In this document: positions 16,248 to 16,267 of the stretch, piece after piece
Numbering within the stretch: position 1 is the first letter of the stretch
Layout of the letters: every line of letters begins with the position of its first letter
Assembly: GCA_002434245.1 (NCBI GenBank)
Contig: DJJR01000020.1
Coordinates: forward strand, 1 to 16,267
Length of the DNA: 16,267 bases
DNA from: Pelosinus fermentans
GTDB lineage: Bacteria; Bacillota; Negativicutes; DSM-13327
Reading direction: 5' to 3'
Translations under genes and position numbers: made by a program
The notes under the pieces: generated by a model
Database searches by the model: none
What the model saw: only the letters and a program-made list of their open reading frames with translations
What the model was told of the DNA's origin: nothing

Positions 16248-16267
16248 ATGGCAAAGAAAAAGTTTGA
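16248..16267 (+). CDS. tuf: Elongation factor Tu, N-terminal start (partial)
   Basis: Only the first seven codons are visible (MAKKKFE), preceded by a strong AAAGGAGG (16230-16237). The MAKKKFE opening and the position after fusA identify a tuf gene, the last gene of the classical str operon. It is the second tuf in this window, in the same orientation as the first. Confidence 0.88.

Overview
The window is a chromosomal core of translation and transcription genes, all on the + strand: (tuf 3' end) - rpmG - tRNA-Trp - secE - nusG - rplK - rplA - rplJ - rplL - rpoB - rpoC - L7Ae-like gene - rpsL - rpsG - fusA - (tuf 5' end). The order, the tRNA-Trp between rpmG and secE, the L7Ae-like gene between rpoC and rpsL, and the B. 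subtilis-like protein starts (TTG start of rpoC, MARKFSL start of EF-G) point to a Firmicute (Bacillota). The AT-rich spacers and an enlarged RpoC suggest Negativicutes, perhaps a Sporomusa/Pelosinus-like organism; that placement is an inference.

Layout. 1-92 is the tail of a first tuf gene. 93-465 is a spacer with a palindromic repeat, a terminator and promoters. 466-2960 is the rpmG-secE-nusG-rplK-rplA run, where secE supplies the Sec translocase, nusG an RNA polymerase factor, and rplK/rplA the L11 and L1 stalk proteins. Two copies of an L1-binding-site-like RNA element precede rplK and rplA, and a GC-rich structured insert of about 120 nt lies between those genes. 2961-4200 is an L10-type leader with an attenuator, rplJ, rplL and a strong terminator. 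4201-8468 is a long structured leader with its own promoter, then rpoB. rpoC follows after 23 nt and ends in a terminator. 12443-12878 holds a second palindromic repeat, related to the first, and two tandem extended -10 promoters. The str-type operon (L7Ae-like, rpsL, rpsG, fusA, second tuf) fills the rest.

No unknown protein system was found: every solid ORF is a recognised housekeeping gene. The interest lies in non-coding and architectural features. These are the structured insert between rplK and rplA, twin L1 sites, a hairpin lying between the Shine-Dalgarno sequence and the start of nusG, mutually exclusive structures in the rplJ and rpoB leaders, a repeated small module inside RpoC beta-prime between Zn2 ligand cysteines, and a related pair of palindromic intergenic repeats. 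Two tuf genes in direct orientation also bracket the whole segment.
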